This document shows positions 28,169 through 37,104 of a stretch of 64,000 bases of DNA, piece by piece. Both the position numbers and the translations under genes were made by a program. Where the stretch lies: assembly GCA_903860975.1 (NCBI GenBank), contig CAIOSI010000038.1, positions 1-64,000 on the forward strand. The letters are read 5' to 3'. Below the pieces are notes generated by a model. That model worked only from the letters and a program-made list of their open reading frames with translations, was not told where the DNA came from and did not search any database. The stretch comes from an uncultured Alphaproteobacteria bacterium (GTDB taxonomy: Bacteria; Pseudomonadota; Alphaproteobacteria; Caulobacterales; Caulobacteraceae). The first letter of the stretch is position 1. Each line of letters starts with the position of its first letter.

Positions 28169-29166
28169 TCGACGGTGATGACGACCTTACCCATGGCCTG
28201 GCGGCTGCCTAAGTGGGCGATGGCCTCGGCGCCCTTCTCAAGTGCGAAGCGCTCGGAAACGTGCGGCTTGATCTTGCCGGCGGCATAAAGCGCCAGGAGC
28301 TCGTCAATGCTGGCCGCGAAGGCCGCAGGGTTCTTCGTCGTCCAGGTCCCCCAAAAGACCCCGACAATATCGCAGCCCTTAAGTAGCGCGAGGTTGAGCG
28401 GAATGCGTGGGATTTCGCCTGCGGCAAAGCCGATGACCAAATAGCGGCCTTCCCAGGCGATAGAACGGAGCGCGGGCTCGGCGTAGTCGCCCCCCACCGC
28501 GTCGTAAATCACATCGGCACCGTTCGGACCGCAGGCGTCTTTGAACAGTGCGCCAAGCGCACGCTGGCCGTCTTTGTCGAATGGCCCCCGGCCGTAAACC
28601 ACGCCTGCGTCGGCACCATGCTTTATGGCCAGGTCGACCTTCTCCTGGGTCGAGCAGGCCGCGATCACGCGAGCGCCCATCGCTTTGCCAAGCTCGACCG
28701 CCGAGAGACCCACCCCGCCCGCCGCGCCCAGCACCAGAAGGGTCTCACCCGCCTTGAGGTGACCCCGGTCCTTCAGCGCGTGATAGGACGTGCCGTACGT
28801 AAGGATGAAGGCTGCCGCCACGTCGTGGGGCATGGCGTCCGGGATTTTCCACAGGCGCGCGGCCGGTAGCAGAACCTCCTGCGCCATCGCGCCCCAACCG
28901 GTGTTTGCCAGGATTCTGTCACCCGGCTTGACGTTCGTCACGCCCTCGCCGACCGATTTCACGACGCCGGAAAGCTCCCCACCCGGTGCAAAGGGTCGCT
29001 CTGGCTTGAACTGATACTTGTCCTCAATGATCAAGACGTCGGGGAAGTTGACCCCCACGGCCTTCACCGAAATCACGGCGTGGCCGGGTTTGGCCTCAGG
29101 CGCGGGCACGTCTTCCAAGACCAGGGTCTCGGGCCCGCCAACGACCTTGCTCAACAGCGCCTTCAT
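28165..29166 (-). CDS. NADPH:quinone oxidoreductase family (zinc-free MDR)
   Basis: This 333-residue medium-chain dehydrogenase/reductase has an N-terminal GroES-like domain with the PGGELSGVV and GDRILANTGWGAMAQ segments and a nucleotide-binding domain with LGAAGGVGLSAVELGKAMGA around residues 145-165. Zinc ligands are absent, as in QOR-type enzymes. Members reduce quinones or enoyl thioesters using NADPH. Substrate is not assigned. Its stop overlaps the DUF1232 gene's; upstream lies the outer-membrane protein gene on the same strand after a 107-base gap. Confidence 0.88.
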   Translation of the reverse strand: MKALLSKVVGGPETLVLEDVPAPEAKPGHAVISVKAVGVNFPDVLIIEDKYQFKPERPFAPGGELSGVVKSVGEGVTNVKPGDRILANTGWGAMAQEVLLPAARLWKIPDAMPHDVAAAFILTYGTSYHALKDRGHLKAGETLLVLGAAGGVGLSAVELGKAMGARVIAACSTQEKVDLAIKHGADAGVVYGRGPFDKDGQRALGALFKDACGPNGADVIYDAVGGDYAEPALRSIAWEGRYLVIGFAAGEIPRIPLNLALLKGCDIVGVFWGTWTTKNPAAFAASIDELLALYAAGKIKPHVSERFALEKGAEAIAHLGSRQAMGKVVITVD

Positions 29167-29273
29167 ATTCGTCTCCCGCCGGTGGTCTCGAAGTTGGCGG
29201 GACGCTAGCCCAGCGGCACCAGCCGCGGAAGGCTGAAATCGAACGGACGTTTGAAAAGCGCGACTGGGAGCGG

Positions 29274-30062
29274 TCAGAAGCGACGCGATATCCCGAGATA
29301 AACCTCGGTGTTCGGTGTTGAATGGTTGAGGCCGAAGTTGGCACCGGCGTCGAATTGCAGGTTCTTGCCCACCATATAGGCGGCGGTGAAATCGGCGCTG
29401 GCTCTATGGATTGTCCCCGCAGGCTCATCCTCGACCTGGCCCCAGATTTCGACGCCAACGGATACGGCACCGAAAGCGCGGCCAAGGCTGCCGACCCCGG
29501 CCCAAGCGGCATGTGTCCCGCCGCCACCGACATTACGCAGTATATCGATCTCCGGCGTCAGGCCGAGGCTCAGGCCGTTGTTGAGCGGGATGGCCATGGG
29601 CAGGCGCACGCCTTGCGTCCATCCGCCTGCGCCGAGGCCATGGGTCGCAGCGGGAAGCGTCACAAAGCCCTGTGCCGAGACGGCGATGCCCATCTTTTCC
29701 GGATCCGTCAGTGCGACCAGAACACCGAGGCTCGCATCGCCTGTCCCTGACAGGCGCGAGCGGCTGCGGGTCATATCGATCACCTCCGGCGCCCAAGTGG
29801 CTTCGATCTCTACGCGCCGGCTGACGCCGACCCGCAATTCAGTCGCGCCTAGCGTGTAGATGTCCTCGTGGGCACCGCCTTGGCGCTGGAAGATGGCGTC
29901 GGCCAGGCCGACTTCGATCTGGGTACGACCTTTGTCGAGAACACAAGGTGGCGTGGCCTTTCCAGGACGTTGGGCGCAGAAATCCCGTTCATCCTCAGCC
30001 CGCACGCCAGACGCCGAGATGATGAAGGCAAGGACGGTAAAGATCGAGGCGATGCGTTTCAT
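29274..30062 (-). CDS. Putative outer-membrane beta-barrel protein (MetA-phenol/transporter-like)
   Basis: The 262-residue precursor starts at 30062 with a signal peptide (MKRIASIFTVLAFIISASGVRA, cut after VRA). The mature part has alternating beta strands such as ELRVGVSRRVEIEATW and a final VYLGISRRF, whose terminal Phe is typical for barrel assembly. The overall pattern resembles the transporter family of the MetA phenol-degradation pathway (PF13557). Two cysteines near the N-terminus (DFCAQ, PPCVL) could form a disulfide. The cargo is unknown. It is divergent from rlmN. Confidence 0.75.
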   Translation of the reverse strand: MKRIASIFTVLAFIISASGVRAEDERDFCAQRPGKATPPCVLDKGRTQIEVGLADAIFQRQGGAHEDIYTLGATELRVGVSRRVEIEATWAPEVIDMTRSRSRLSGTGDASLGVLVALTDPEKMGIAVSAQGFVTLPAATHGLGAGGWTQGVRLPMAIPLNNGLSLGLTPEIDILRNVGGGGTHAAWAGVGSLGRAFGAVSVGVEIWGQVEDEPAGTIHRASADFTAAYMVGKNLQFDAGANFGLNHSTPNTEVYLGISRRF

Positions 30063-30251
30063 GCCGACAATTTGACGTGGCGGTTGCACCAGAAGGTTAA
30101 ATGGGTGGAGAAATTTAAAGTCCGATCGTCTTGTGAGCCTGCTAGACGTTCGCTTCTGATTGCGGCAACGGGTCATTGTCTGTAGCCGGTCATTTGGCCT
30201 CCGTTTACGCCTCGCCTATATTGGGCACCTCTAGACAGGAAGCTTATCGCC

Positions 30252-31418
30252 TTGGGCGCGACCCTCGACCTTTCGCGTGCGACAGTCACGCCACGCTCGG
30301 CCGTCAAGCTGAACCTCTCGGGCCTGACGCGCGCTGATTTGGTGGCCGCCCTGGTCTCAGCTGAGGTCGTGCGGCCGGAAAAAGCCAAGATGCGCGCGAC
30401 CCAGCTTTGGCGCTGGATTCACCACTACGGCGTCACCGATTTCCAGGCCATGAGCGACGTCGCCAAGGAGATGCGTGCGAGTCTGACCGAGGCCTTCACC
30501 TTGGATCGGCCAGAGATCATCGAGCGGCAGGTCTCACGCGACGGCACGCGCAAATGGCTGATCCGCACGGCCCCCGGCATTGAGATCGAAACGGTCTACA
30601 TCCCCGATGTCGGCCGCGCCGGCGCGCTGTGCGTCTCGAGCCAGGTGGGCTGCACGCTGAATTGCACATTTTGCCACACGGGAACTCAGGCTCTGGTCCG
30701 TAACCTGACGGCCGCGGAGATTGTGGCCCAAGTGCAGGTGGCGCGCGACGACCTGGGCGAATGGCCCTCTCCGAAGGAAGACCGACGGCTCTCCAACATC
30801 GTCTTCATGGGCATGGGTGAGCCCCTCTACAATTTGGACAGCGTGGCCGCGGCTATCGACATCATCGCGGATAACGAAGGCATCGCGATCTCGCGGCGGC
30901 GGATCACCGTCTCCACGTCCGGTGTGGTGCCTGAACTGCAAGCGTTGGGTGAGCGGACCCAAGCCATGCTGGCGATTTCCCTGCACGCCACCAATGATGC
31001 GCTGCGCGAAAAACTTGTGCCTCTGAACAAGAAGTATCCGCTGGCTCAACTGCTGTCCGCCATCCGGGCCTATCCGGGTCTGTCAAATGCCAAGCGGGTG
31101 ACTTTCGAGTACGTCATGCTGAAGGGCGTCAACGATAGCCCCGCCGAAGCCAAGGCCCTGGTCCAGTTGCTGAAGGGCGTTCCAGCCAAGATCAACTTAA
31201 TCCCATTCAACCCTTGGCCGGGCAGCCAATACGAGTGCTCCGATTGGGCGACCATCGAGGCGTTTGCCGCGATCCTGAACCGCGGGGGTTATGCCTCGCC
31301 GATTCGCACGCCACGCGGCCGAGATATCCTCGCAGCCTGTGGTCAGCTGAAGAGTGAGAGCGAAAAGGTGCGGGCCAGCGTTCGGCGCAAAACGGCGACC
31401 GAGGCGCCTGCGAGCTAA
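30252..31418 (+). CDS. rlmN: Dual-specificity 23S rRNA/tRNA adenine-C2 methyltransferase
   Basis: The 388-residue radical-SAM enzyme methylates C2 of adenine 2503 in 23S rRNA and adenine 37 in certain tRNAs. The cluster motif CTLNCTFC is followed by [12 protein letters not shown]; the [10 protein letters not shown] motif and the C-terminal GR-DI-x-AACGQL with the second catalytic cysteine are present. The start is a TTG with AGGAAG nine bases upstream; the family pattern [11 protein letters not shown] begins 20 residues in, so an internal start is possible. It is followed by a DUF350 gene 65 bases later. Confidence 0.95.
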   Translation: MGATLDLSRATVTPRSAVKLNLSGLTRADLVAALVSAEVVRPEKAKMRATQLWRWIHHYGVTDFQAMSDVAKEMRASLTEAFTLDRPEIIERQVSRDGTRKWLIRTAPGIEIETVYIPDVGRAGALCVSSQVGCTLNCTFCHTGTQALVRNLTAAEIVAQVQVARDDLGEWPSPKEDRRLSNIVFMGMGEPLYNLDSVAAAIDIIADNEGIAISRRRITVSTSGVVPELQALGERTQAMLAISLHATNDALREKLVPLNKKYPLAQLLSAIRAYPGLSNAKRVTFEYVMLKGVNDSPAEAKALVQLLKGVPAKINLIPFNPWPGSQYECSDWATIEAFAAILNRGGYASPIRTPRGRDILAACGQLKSESEKVRASVRRKTATEAPAS

Positions 31419-31483
31419 GGCGCTTTCCGAATGCCCCGCCGGGCATGCTATCGAGAGCGACCGTCCACGGGAGCCTAACATCC

Positions 31484-31912
31484 ATGACCACTCCCCTTCA
31501 GTCGCCAGAGATCCAGGCCTTCGCCACGGGGTTTCCGATCACCTTATTGCACGCCGGCGTCACAGTGGTGATCCTGTTCGCTGCCGCCGCGGTCTATGTG
31601 ATGCTCACGCCGCACAAGGAGATTGCCTTGATCCGTGACGGTAATACCGCCGCATCGGTGTCGCTGGCGGGCGTCATGATTGGATTGGCCATTCCGTTGG
31701 CGGTGTCGATGAAGGCGTCGACCACCTTGATTGAGGTCGCGCTTTGGGGCGTCGCCATCACGGTGGTTCAGCTTCTGGTATTTCGGGTGTTGGACCTCAT
31801 CCTGCACGGGCTTCCTGGGCGTATTCAGGATGGTGAGATGGCCGCCGCCGCGATGCTGGTGGGAGCCAAAGTCGCCACCGCCCTCATCCTTGCGGCCGCC
31901 GTCTCGGCCTGA
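31484..31912 (+). CDS. DUF350 (YjfL) family membrane protein
   Basis: The 142-residue protein has four membrane helices in two similar halves, with a LASVSLAGVMIGLAIPLA type segment after the first pair and LPGRIQDGEMAAAAMLVGAKVATALI in the last part. This is the DUF350/UPF0719 pattern. The function is unknown; homologues often sit near stress-protein genes. ATG at 31484 has GGGAG upstream. The next gene starts 14 bases after the stop, so rlmN-DUF350-protease may be one unit. Confidence 0.82.
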   Translation: MTTPLQSPEIQAFATGFPITLLHAGVTVVILFAAAAVYVMLTPHKEIALIRDGNTAASVSLAGVMIGLAIPLAVSMKASTTLIEVALWGVAITVVQLLVFRVLDLILHGLPGRIQDGEMAAAAMLVGAKVATALILAAAVSA

Positions 31913-31925
31913 TCATCAGGGCGTC

Positions 31926-32753
31926 ATGCATTTCCCGCGACTGCCCGATTGGCTGATCTATGCCGCTGTGGTGGTCGCGTTATTGATCGCCGCGGTTGGC
32001 CGCCAAGAGCGCGCTGACGCCCCGCCGGCTCCGCCGCCGCCGCCTGAATCCGAGGGTGCCGCCTTGGGGCCTCCCTCGCCCTTCGATCCGGCGGTAGCTG
32101 TTGAGGTTTCCGACAAGACAGAAGCCGGTGCGGGCACTGCCTTTTCGATCGCGCAATCGGGCGTCTGGATCACTGCGCGCCACGTCGTCGAGGGCTGTTC
32201 GCGGACAGCCATCGTCGTCTCGCCGGGGCGCGGTGTCGCTGCCAGCGTGACCATCGACCCCACGGCTGAGATGGCCATCCTGACCACCGATGGTGGGGCC
32301 CCGCCCCTGCCGCTGGGCTTGAATCAGCGTCTTCGCCGCGGCGAGCGGGCCTTCCACATGGGCTTTCCGCAGGGACGACCGGGCGAAGCCAGCTCACGGC
32401 TTCTCGGTCATGAAAACCTCGTGGTGCAAGGGCGCGGCGCCAGGACCGAGCCGGTGCTCGTTTGGGCGGAGACGGGCCGCACAGATGGTTTGAAGGGCAC
32501 CCTTGGCGGGCTGTCTGGCGCACCCGCGCTTGATATCCAGGGCCGGGTTGTCGGCGTCACGATCGCCGAGGCGCCTCGCCGGGGACGGATCTATACGACA
32601 GCGCCTGAGACAACCGCGCGCGCCCTCATCGCCAGCGGTCGCCGATTTGGGGCGTTCCCAGGCGCACCGATCAGTGCCGATAATTATGGACGCGTCGCCG
32701 ACGAATTGAGGCGAAACCTGCGCGTCGCGCAGGTGGTCTGCCTGACAACCTAG
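31926..32753 (+). CDS. Membrane-anchored trypsin-like serine protease
   Basis: The 275-residue protein has a membrane helix at residues 10-25, a proline-rich linker (residues 33-40 and beyond), and a chymotrypsin-fold domain. The catalytic His86 is in WITARHVVEG and the nucleophile Ser197 in TLGGLSGAPALD. Where the acid is usually Asp in a D-L-A-x-L pattern, this protein has Glu115 (AEMAIL); Asp111 stands four residues ahead. It should face the periplasm. HtrA-like PDZ domains are absent. The stop overlaps that of convergent ampG by four bases. Confidence 0.72.
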   Translation: MHFPRLPDWLIYAAVVVALLIAAVGRQERADAPPAPPPPPESEGAALGPPSPFDPAVAVEVSDKTEAGAGTAFSIAQSGVWITARHVVEGCSRTAIVVSPGRGVAASVTIDPTAEMAILTTDGGAPPLPLGLNQRLRRGERAFHMGFPQGRPGEASSRLLGHENLVVQGRGARTEPVLVWAETGRTDGLKGTLGGLSGAPALDIQGRVVGVTIAEAPRRGRIYTTAPETTARALIASGRRFGAFPGAPISADNYGRVADELRRNLRVAQVVCLTT

Positions 32754-34123
32754 ACTTGAGGCTTGGCGCGGGCCTGCATTCGAGCAAGCAGCAAGAACAG
32801 GATCGCGCCTGGCAATGCGATCAGGCCGGCGCCTGCGAAGGCAATTTCGTAGGCGGGCATCTGGCCGTGCTTTGCTGCCAACGTTTCCACGACCACGCCC
32901 GAGAACCCTTTCAGGAATTTGCCCAGAACAGCATAGGCCGAGGACAACAGGGCATATTGGGTGGCGGTGTAGCCGAGGTTCGTGAGGCTGGACATGTAGG
33001 CGATGAGCGCGATCCCGGCGTAGCCTTGAACAAAATTGTCGCCGCCCATCACCGCGCTGAAGATCGGGACGCTCGCCGGATGTAGCGCCAGAAGGGCGAA
33101 CGAAGCGGTTCCAAATCCCTGCAGCAGCGCGCCGGCGATCAAGGTGGGGAAGAGACCCAGCCTGACAGCGCTGAGGCCGCCCGCCGCGACGCCGGCAAGC
33201 GCGCCAATAAGGCCGATCGACCCGCGCACCGCTGCCACCGCATCCTTCGTCAGTCCCAGGTCGACGTAGTAAGGCGTATACATGGGCCCCATGACGAAGT
33301 CGGGCAGGCGATAGACGGCTATCGCGGCCAGCATCAACAGTCCCAGAGCCTGATGCTGCTTGAAGAAGTCGATGAACGGGCCAGCGACGGCGTCATAAAA
33401 GCCGCGCGGATTCCAAAGTGGCGCCTGAGCGCGCAGAGTCGCTTGCGCCCGAGCGGGCTCGAAGGCGAACCAAGTTGCAACCAGGCCAACACCCATAGCC
33501 GCGCCATAGGCGATGTAGGCCCCCGGCCAGCCAATCCGCTCCGCCACCGCCAGGATCAAGGCATCGGCCGCGATGATTGCCGCTCGATATCCAAGGGCGG
33601 CGGCCGAAGAAAGCAGGCCCTGCTCGTCACTATCGGCCGCCGCTTCGATCCGCCATGCATCGATGGCGATGTCCTGGGTCGCTGACGCAAAGGCGGTGAG
33701 CAGGGCAAAGGCGCCGATTGCCGTCAGGCCAGCCGGCCCGTGAGGCCCGACGACGGCGATGCCGATCAGGCCTGCCGCCACAAGGATTTGAGCAAACGCC
33801 ATCCAGCCGCGCCGCCGACCCAAGCGACCGAGAATCGGCAAGTCCACTCGGTCGACGACGGGCGACCAGAGCCATTTCAGTGAGTAAGCCAGGCCGACCC
33901 AGGAGATAAAGCCAATGGCCTTCAGGCTCGTGCCTTCGTCGCGCAACCAGTAGCCGAGGGTATTTGCCGAAAGCAAAAACGGCAGGCCGGAGGAGAACCC
34001 AAGCGCAAGCGTCACCGCAACCTTGGGCTGGCGAATCTCGTGCAGCACTTCCAGGGTTGAACGCTTGCGGCGCAGCGATCGGCTACCCCCAGCGGCCTTG
34101 GGGGCCTTGGCGTTGGCGGTCAT
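32750..34123 (-). CDS. ampG: AmpG family muropeptide MFS transporter
   Basis: The 457-residue permease has about 12-14 membrane helices and the AmpG signatures LALGFSSGLPFLLSANTLGYWLRDEG in the first helix and ATQDIAIDAWRIE in the fourth to fifth, together with FVQGYAGIALIAYMSSLTNLGYTATQYALLSS near the end, seen in outline. AmpG imports anhydromuropeptides from cell-wall turnover for recycling and for beta-lactamase induction. The basic N-terminus is about 30 residues long. It is alone on its strand, with a hybrid kinase gene upstream. Confidence 0.9.
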   Translation of the reverse strand: MTANAKAPKAAGGSRSLRRKRSTLEVLHEIRQPKVAVTLALGFSSGLPFLLSANTLGYWLRDEGTSLKAIGFISWVGLAYSLKWLWSPVVDRVDLPILGRLGRRRGWMAFAQILVAAGLIGIAVVGPHGPAGLTAIGAFALLTAFASATQDIAIDAWRIEAAADSDEQGLLSSAAALGYRAAIIAADALILAVAERIGWPGAYIAYGAAMGVGLVATWFAFEPARAQATLRAQAPLWNPRGFYDAVAGPFIDFFKQHQALGLLMLAAIAVYRLPDFVMGPMYTPYYVDLGLTKDAVAAVRGSIGLIGALAGVAAGGLSAVRLGLFPTLIAGALLQGFGTASFALLALHPASVPIFSAVMGGDNFVQGYAGIALIAYMSSLTNLGYTATQYALLSSAYAVLGKFLKGFSGVVVETLAAKHGQMPAYEIAFAGAGLIALPGAILFLLLARMQARAKPQV

Positions 34124-34173
34124 AAGATCGGCCTCCGGCTCGCGGCCAATTCCGTATTGGAGGAGGCCTGTCG

Positions 34174-35733
34174 TCAGCCGACCTTGGCGCGCCTCGCGGT
34201 TTGCGTCCAGGCAGGTCCCGTCCAGCGGCTGAGTATGGCGCGCAAGGTGTCGGGTGAGATCGGCTTGACGAGGAAGTCATTCATGCCGGCGGTAAGGCAG
34301 GCACGCCTGTCTTCCTCAAAGGCGTTGGCCGTCAGCGCCACGATCGGCGTCTCGATGCCGAGCGACCGCATCGCGCCGGCGGTGTCCACGCCGGAGAGAC
34401 CTGGCATGCGCATGTCCATCAAGATCAGGTCGTAGGTGCCGACCTTGACGGCGGCCAAGGCTTCCTCGCCTCGGCTAGCGTGATCAATCTCACAGCCCTC
34501 GCGGGTCAGGAGCGCGCGGGCCAAGAGCGCGTTGATCGGGTTGTCTTCGACCAGCAGCACTCGCTTTCCGGGGGCGGCGGCCGTGGTGATGCGTTCGTCT
34601 TCGTTCAGCTCGTCGCCGCTCTGCGCCTGTTCGACGCCAGCTGCGGCGACCAGGACCCTTTCCTCCAAAGACGCGCGGCGGAGGGGCTTGATCAGATAGC
34701 CGGCGAATCCGGAGCGCCGATAGCGCCGGATCAGGGCGCGTTCTTCTGGCGCAAGCAGAATTATGGCGTGCCTTTCCGGCGGACGACGGATCAACCGCGC
34801 GCTTGTGGCCAGGGCGTGGTCAACCAGGATCACATCACCGAACTGGGTGGTCGCCATCAGACTGTCGAGATTTTCGGCAGCCACGGCGCGCCCGGCGCAA
34901 GCTTCGATTTGCCGCGAGGCGGCTTGACGAACAATCGGGTTTGGGGAGACGACGCCGACCTTCCGACCCTCCAGCCTCGGAGCCGGTTTCGATCCAGGAA
35001 CGGTGCGAAACGCGGCCTCGAACCAAAACCGGGCGCCGCCTTGCGGGCCCTCCTCCACGCCAACGCGACCGTCCATGGCCGTAGCCAGGCGTCGGGCGAT
35101 GGCGAGACCCAGGCCAGCGCCCCCGAGGTGAGCATGTGCTGGGTCTGCCTGAGCAAAGGCTTCGAAGATGCGCTCGCGCTGTGCGACGCAGACGCCGGGA
35201 CCGGTGTCGTCGACGGTGAACCTGACGTGGCCTGGCGGCTCCTGGCAGGCGCTGAGGAGTACGCCGCCAACCTCGGTGAATTTCACGGCGTTGCCGGCGA
35301 AATTGAGCAAAATCTGGCGCAGGCGTCCGTCGTCGGCGAGGATAGCGTCCAAATCATTGGGCACCGCCCAGGCGATCTCGATGCCCTTTTCCCGCGCTCG
35401 CGGCGACAGCAATTCGCAAACGCCCCGCAACAGATCACCCACCTCCACTTGGCTGGTGTGCAGATCGACTTTGCCAGACCCAAGCTTGGCGAAGTCCAAC
35501 ATGTCATTGACCAGGGTCAACAGGTGCTCGCCAGAGTCTTTGAGAGCCGCGACATAGGCCCGCTGCTCGGGTGTCAGCCGGGTGCTGTCAAGCAAGCGCG
35601 ACATACCCAGCACGCCGTTCAGGGGTGTGCGGAATTCATGACTGAGAGAGGCGAGCTGTTCGGCGCTGAGCTGGTCGCGCCGGGGTCTTCGCTCGGCAAG
35701 GGGTCGAACAGGTTTCATGGGCGTTCTGCGCAT
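34174..35733 (-). CDS. Soluble hybrid histidine kinase with two receiver domains, one degenerate
   Basis: The 519-residue protein has no membrane segment. HisKA has its phospho-acceptor at His32 (SHEFRTPLNG), followed by an HATPase domain with NAVKFTEVGG, DTGPGV and GGAGLGLAIARRL. A middle receiver-like domain (about 258-370) lacks the acidic cluster and phospho-Asp, while the C-terminal receiver has VEDNPIN and Asp440 in LILMDMRMPG. The layout resembles the CckA/PleC-like hybrid kinases without sensor; the input must come from a partner or from the very short N-terminus. The gene is leftward, 36 bases from an XRE-type regulator on the same strand. Confidence 0.9.
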   Translation of the reverse strand: MRRTPMKPVRPLAERRPRRDQLSAEQLASLSHEFRTPLNGVLGMSRLLDSTRLTPEQRAYVAALKDSGEHLLTLVNDMLDFAKLGSGKVDLHTSQVEVGDLLRGVCELLSPRAREKGIEIAWAVPNDLDAILADDGRLRQILLNFAGNAVKFTEVGGVLLSACQEPPGHVRFTVDDTGPGVCVAQRERIFEAFAQADPAHAHLGGAGLGLAIARRLATAMDGRVGVEEGPQGGARFWFEAAFRTVPGSKPAPRLEGRKVGVVSPNPIVRQAASRQIEACAGRAVAAENLDSLMATTQFGDVILVDHALATSARLIRRPPERHAIILLAPEERALIRRYRRSGFAGYLIKPLRRASLEERVLVAAAGVEQAQSGDELNEDERITTAAAPGKRVLLVEDNPINALLARALLTREGCEIDHASRGEEALAAVKVGTYDLILMDMRMPGLSGVDTAGAMRSLGIETPIVALTANAFEEDRRACLTAGMNDFLVKPISPDTLRAILSRWTGPAWTQTARRAKVG

Positions 35734-35768
35734 GGTGCTTGGATAGCGCCAAACGCCTTAACGGTCGG

Positions 35769-36158
35769 TCAAGTGACCCGGATTGCGGTCAATTCTCTTG
35801 CGAGCGCCAGGAACGCGGCGCGGGTACGCGGGTCAGGAATCGCATTGAAGGCTTCCAGCATCTCCAGGGCGCCTGGCCGCGAAAGCGCGCGGAAGACGTC
35901 CTCGTCATCGTCGCGTCCCGAGGAGTCTTCACCAACCAGCCAAGAGATACTGGTGGAAAGTGTTTGGGCGGCGGCCAACAGGGTCGAGGCCGCCACGCGA
36001 TTGGCTCCACGTTCATATTTCTGAACCTGTTGAAAGGATACGCCGAGCCGGTCTGCCAGGTCGCTCTGAGAAAGGCCGAGCTGGCGGCGGCGGGTGCGCA
36101 TCCGGGCACCGATCATCAGCTCTAGCTGCGCGGCGCGGCCGGGGTCTTTCAAATCCAT
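35769..36158 (-). CDS. XRE-family transcriptional regulator
   Basis: The 129-residue protein has an N-terminal Cro/CI helix-turn-helix (RTRRRQLGLSQSDLADRLGVSFQQVQKYERG, seen at about residues 22-52) and a C-terminal acidic segment with a four-residue DDDE cluster. The pattern SFQQVQKYERGANR is common to a large alphaproteobacterial family of regulators with unknown ligands. ATG at 36158 is preferred over the GTG three bases upstream because of an AAGGG run nine bases ahead. It lies between the hybrid kinase and the divergent LuxR-type gene. Confidence 0.87.
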   Translation of the reverse strand: MDLKDPGRAAQLELMIGARMRTRRRQLGLSQSDLADRLGVSFQQVQKYERGANRVAASTLLAAAQTLSTSISWLVGEDSSGRDDDEDVFRALSRPGALEMLEAFNAIPDPRTRAAFLALARELTAIRVT

Positions 36159-36256
36159 CACGAGGCCCTTTTGGTGTCTCAGAGCGTAACTGATCGTACT
36201 TTGGTCTTCGCGTTAAAGTAGACGCGAGCGCCAAGTCGTCGTTAACTGCTATCACT

Positions 36257-37033
36257 ATGGCTGAACGCGACATAATTTCCGAGGAATCGGTAACGCTGCT
36301 TACGCAGCGTGAGCGTGAATGCCTGCGGTTGGTCGACCAGCACCTTTCGTCAAAGCAAATTGCTCGAAAGCTGGGAATGTCAAAGACCTCTGTGGACACG
36401 TATTGCGATCGTGCACGACGCAAGCTGGGCGTTGAGGATCGCTATTCCGCGGCGAGGCTTGCTCGGCAACTCGACGTTAACCATGTCCTGACCGGATCAG
36501 GACACGACGCGATCAGGACAGACGCGCCTGGCAACCTCTGGCCGGATGAGCCGGCAACAGAGGAACAAGCTGATGGGCGACTGGTCGAACTTCGACAACC
36601 GAGCGGTGATCGGCAGGGCTTTGCGCCTGCGTCAGGAAATCGACGATTTCGAGGCGCGCTGGCCGAACCCGCCGGCGCGAGAGGAAGCCCTGCCGACCTT
36701 TACCTGGGCGCAATTGGAGCGACAGCTCGTCGACCTGGCGGCGACCCCAGCGCAAGCCAAGATGGTCCAGCATTTGGTCTCGGGCAATCGCAAGCTGTCA
36801 GCTTTCAAGCCTTCAGAAATGGTCTTGCGCGAAGTGCTCTGCATGACGTGGGTCCTGCTGGACGAGAATTTCAAATCGGAACCCGAACTTGGCTCGACCG
36901 AAATGATTTGAGTCCTGCCGCTCGGATCGGGACAATTGTTGCAATCGCAGTCATCACGGTGCTTGCGTTCGGTGGCATGCTGGCCGGTCTCCACGCGCTT
37001 TCGGACCTTGGGCGAACTTTTTTCCGCGCCTGA
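36257..37033 (+). CDS. LuxR-type HTH regulator with C-terminal membrane anchor
   Basis: The frame gives 258 residues. Residues 14-70 form a LuxR/GerE helix-turn-helix (LTQRERECLRLVDQHLSSKQIARKLGMS, then VDTYCDRARRKLG). The last 45 residues hold a RNDLSPAARIG segment and one membrane helix ending near the C-terminus, a pattern known from short Caulobacterales HTH proteins. The linker between (about residues 105-213) is unusual: it is Gly-, Arg- and Ala-rich, looks like shadow reading, and overlaps a second gene in another frame (36573-36911). The frame is continuous over the whole length. Whether one protein of 258 residues is made is open. Confidence 0.75.
   Translation: MAERDIISEESVTLLTQRERECLRLVDQHLSSKQIARKLGMSKTSVDTYCDRARRKLGVEDRYSAARLARQLDVNHVLTGSGHDAIRTDAPGNLWPDEPATEEQADGRLVELRQPSGDRQGFAPASGNRRFRGALAEPAGARGSPADLYLGAIGATARRPGGDPSASQDGPAFGLGQSQAVSFQAFRNGLARSALHDVGPAGREFQIGTRTWLDRNDLSPAARIGTIVAIAVITVLAFGGMLAGLHALSDLGRTFFRA
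36573..36911 (+). CDS. Hypothetical 112-residue protein nested in the LuxR-type gene
   Basis: The gene lies wholly inside the LuxR-type reading frame, shifted by one base. Its codons mostly end in G or C, as in real genes here, and the protein has balanced composition: MGDWSNFDNRAVIGR, then a helix-rich part with EIDDFEARWPNPP, LERQLVDLAATPAQAK and REVLCMTWVLLDENF. An AGAGGA stands eight bases before the ATG at 36573; an earlier in-frame ATG at 36546 has no ribosome site. The stop overlaps the bases encoding the start of the host protein's membrane-anchor region. No family recognised; it appears soluble and helical. Confidence 0.7.
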   Translation: MGDWSNFDNRAVIGRALRLRQEIDDFEARWPNPPAREEALPTFTWAQLERQLVDLAATPAQAKMVQHLVSGNRKLSAFKPSEMVLREVLCMTWVLLDENFKSEPELGSTEMI

Positions 37034-37104
37034 ACCGAACGGAAACCATACGTCCTCTAAACACAGTGCGGGCGTCGCAAACCGACGCGCGCAGGAGAGA
37101 TCTC

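Noticed and set aside
34480..36024. A 514-codon rightward open frame opposite the hybrid histidine kinase
   Set aside because: The opposite strand encodes a full kinase with all motifs; the long antisense frame comes from GC-rich codon structure and has no recognisable domain.
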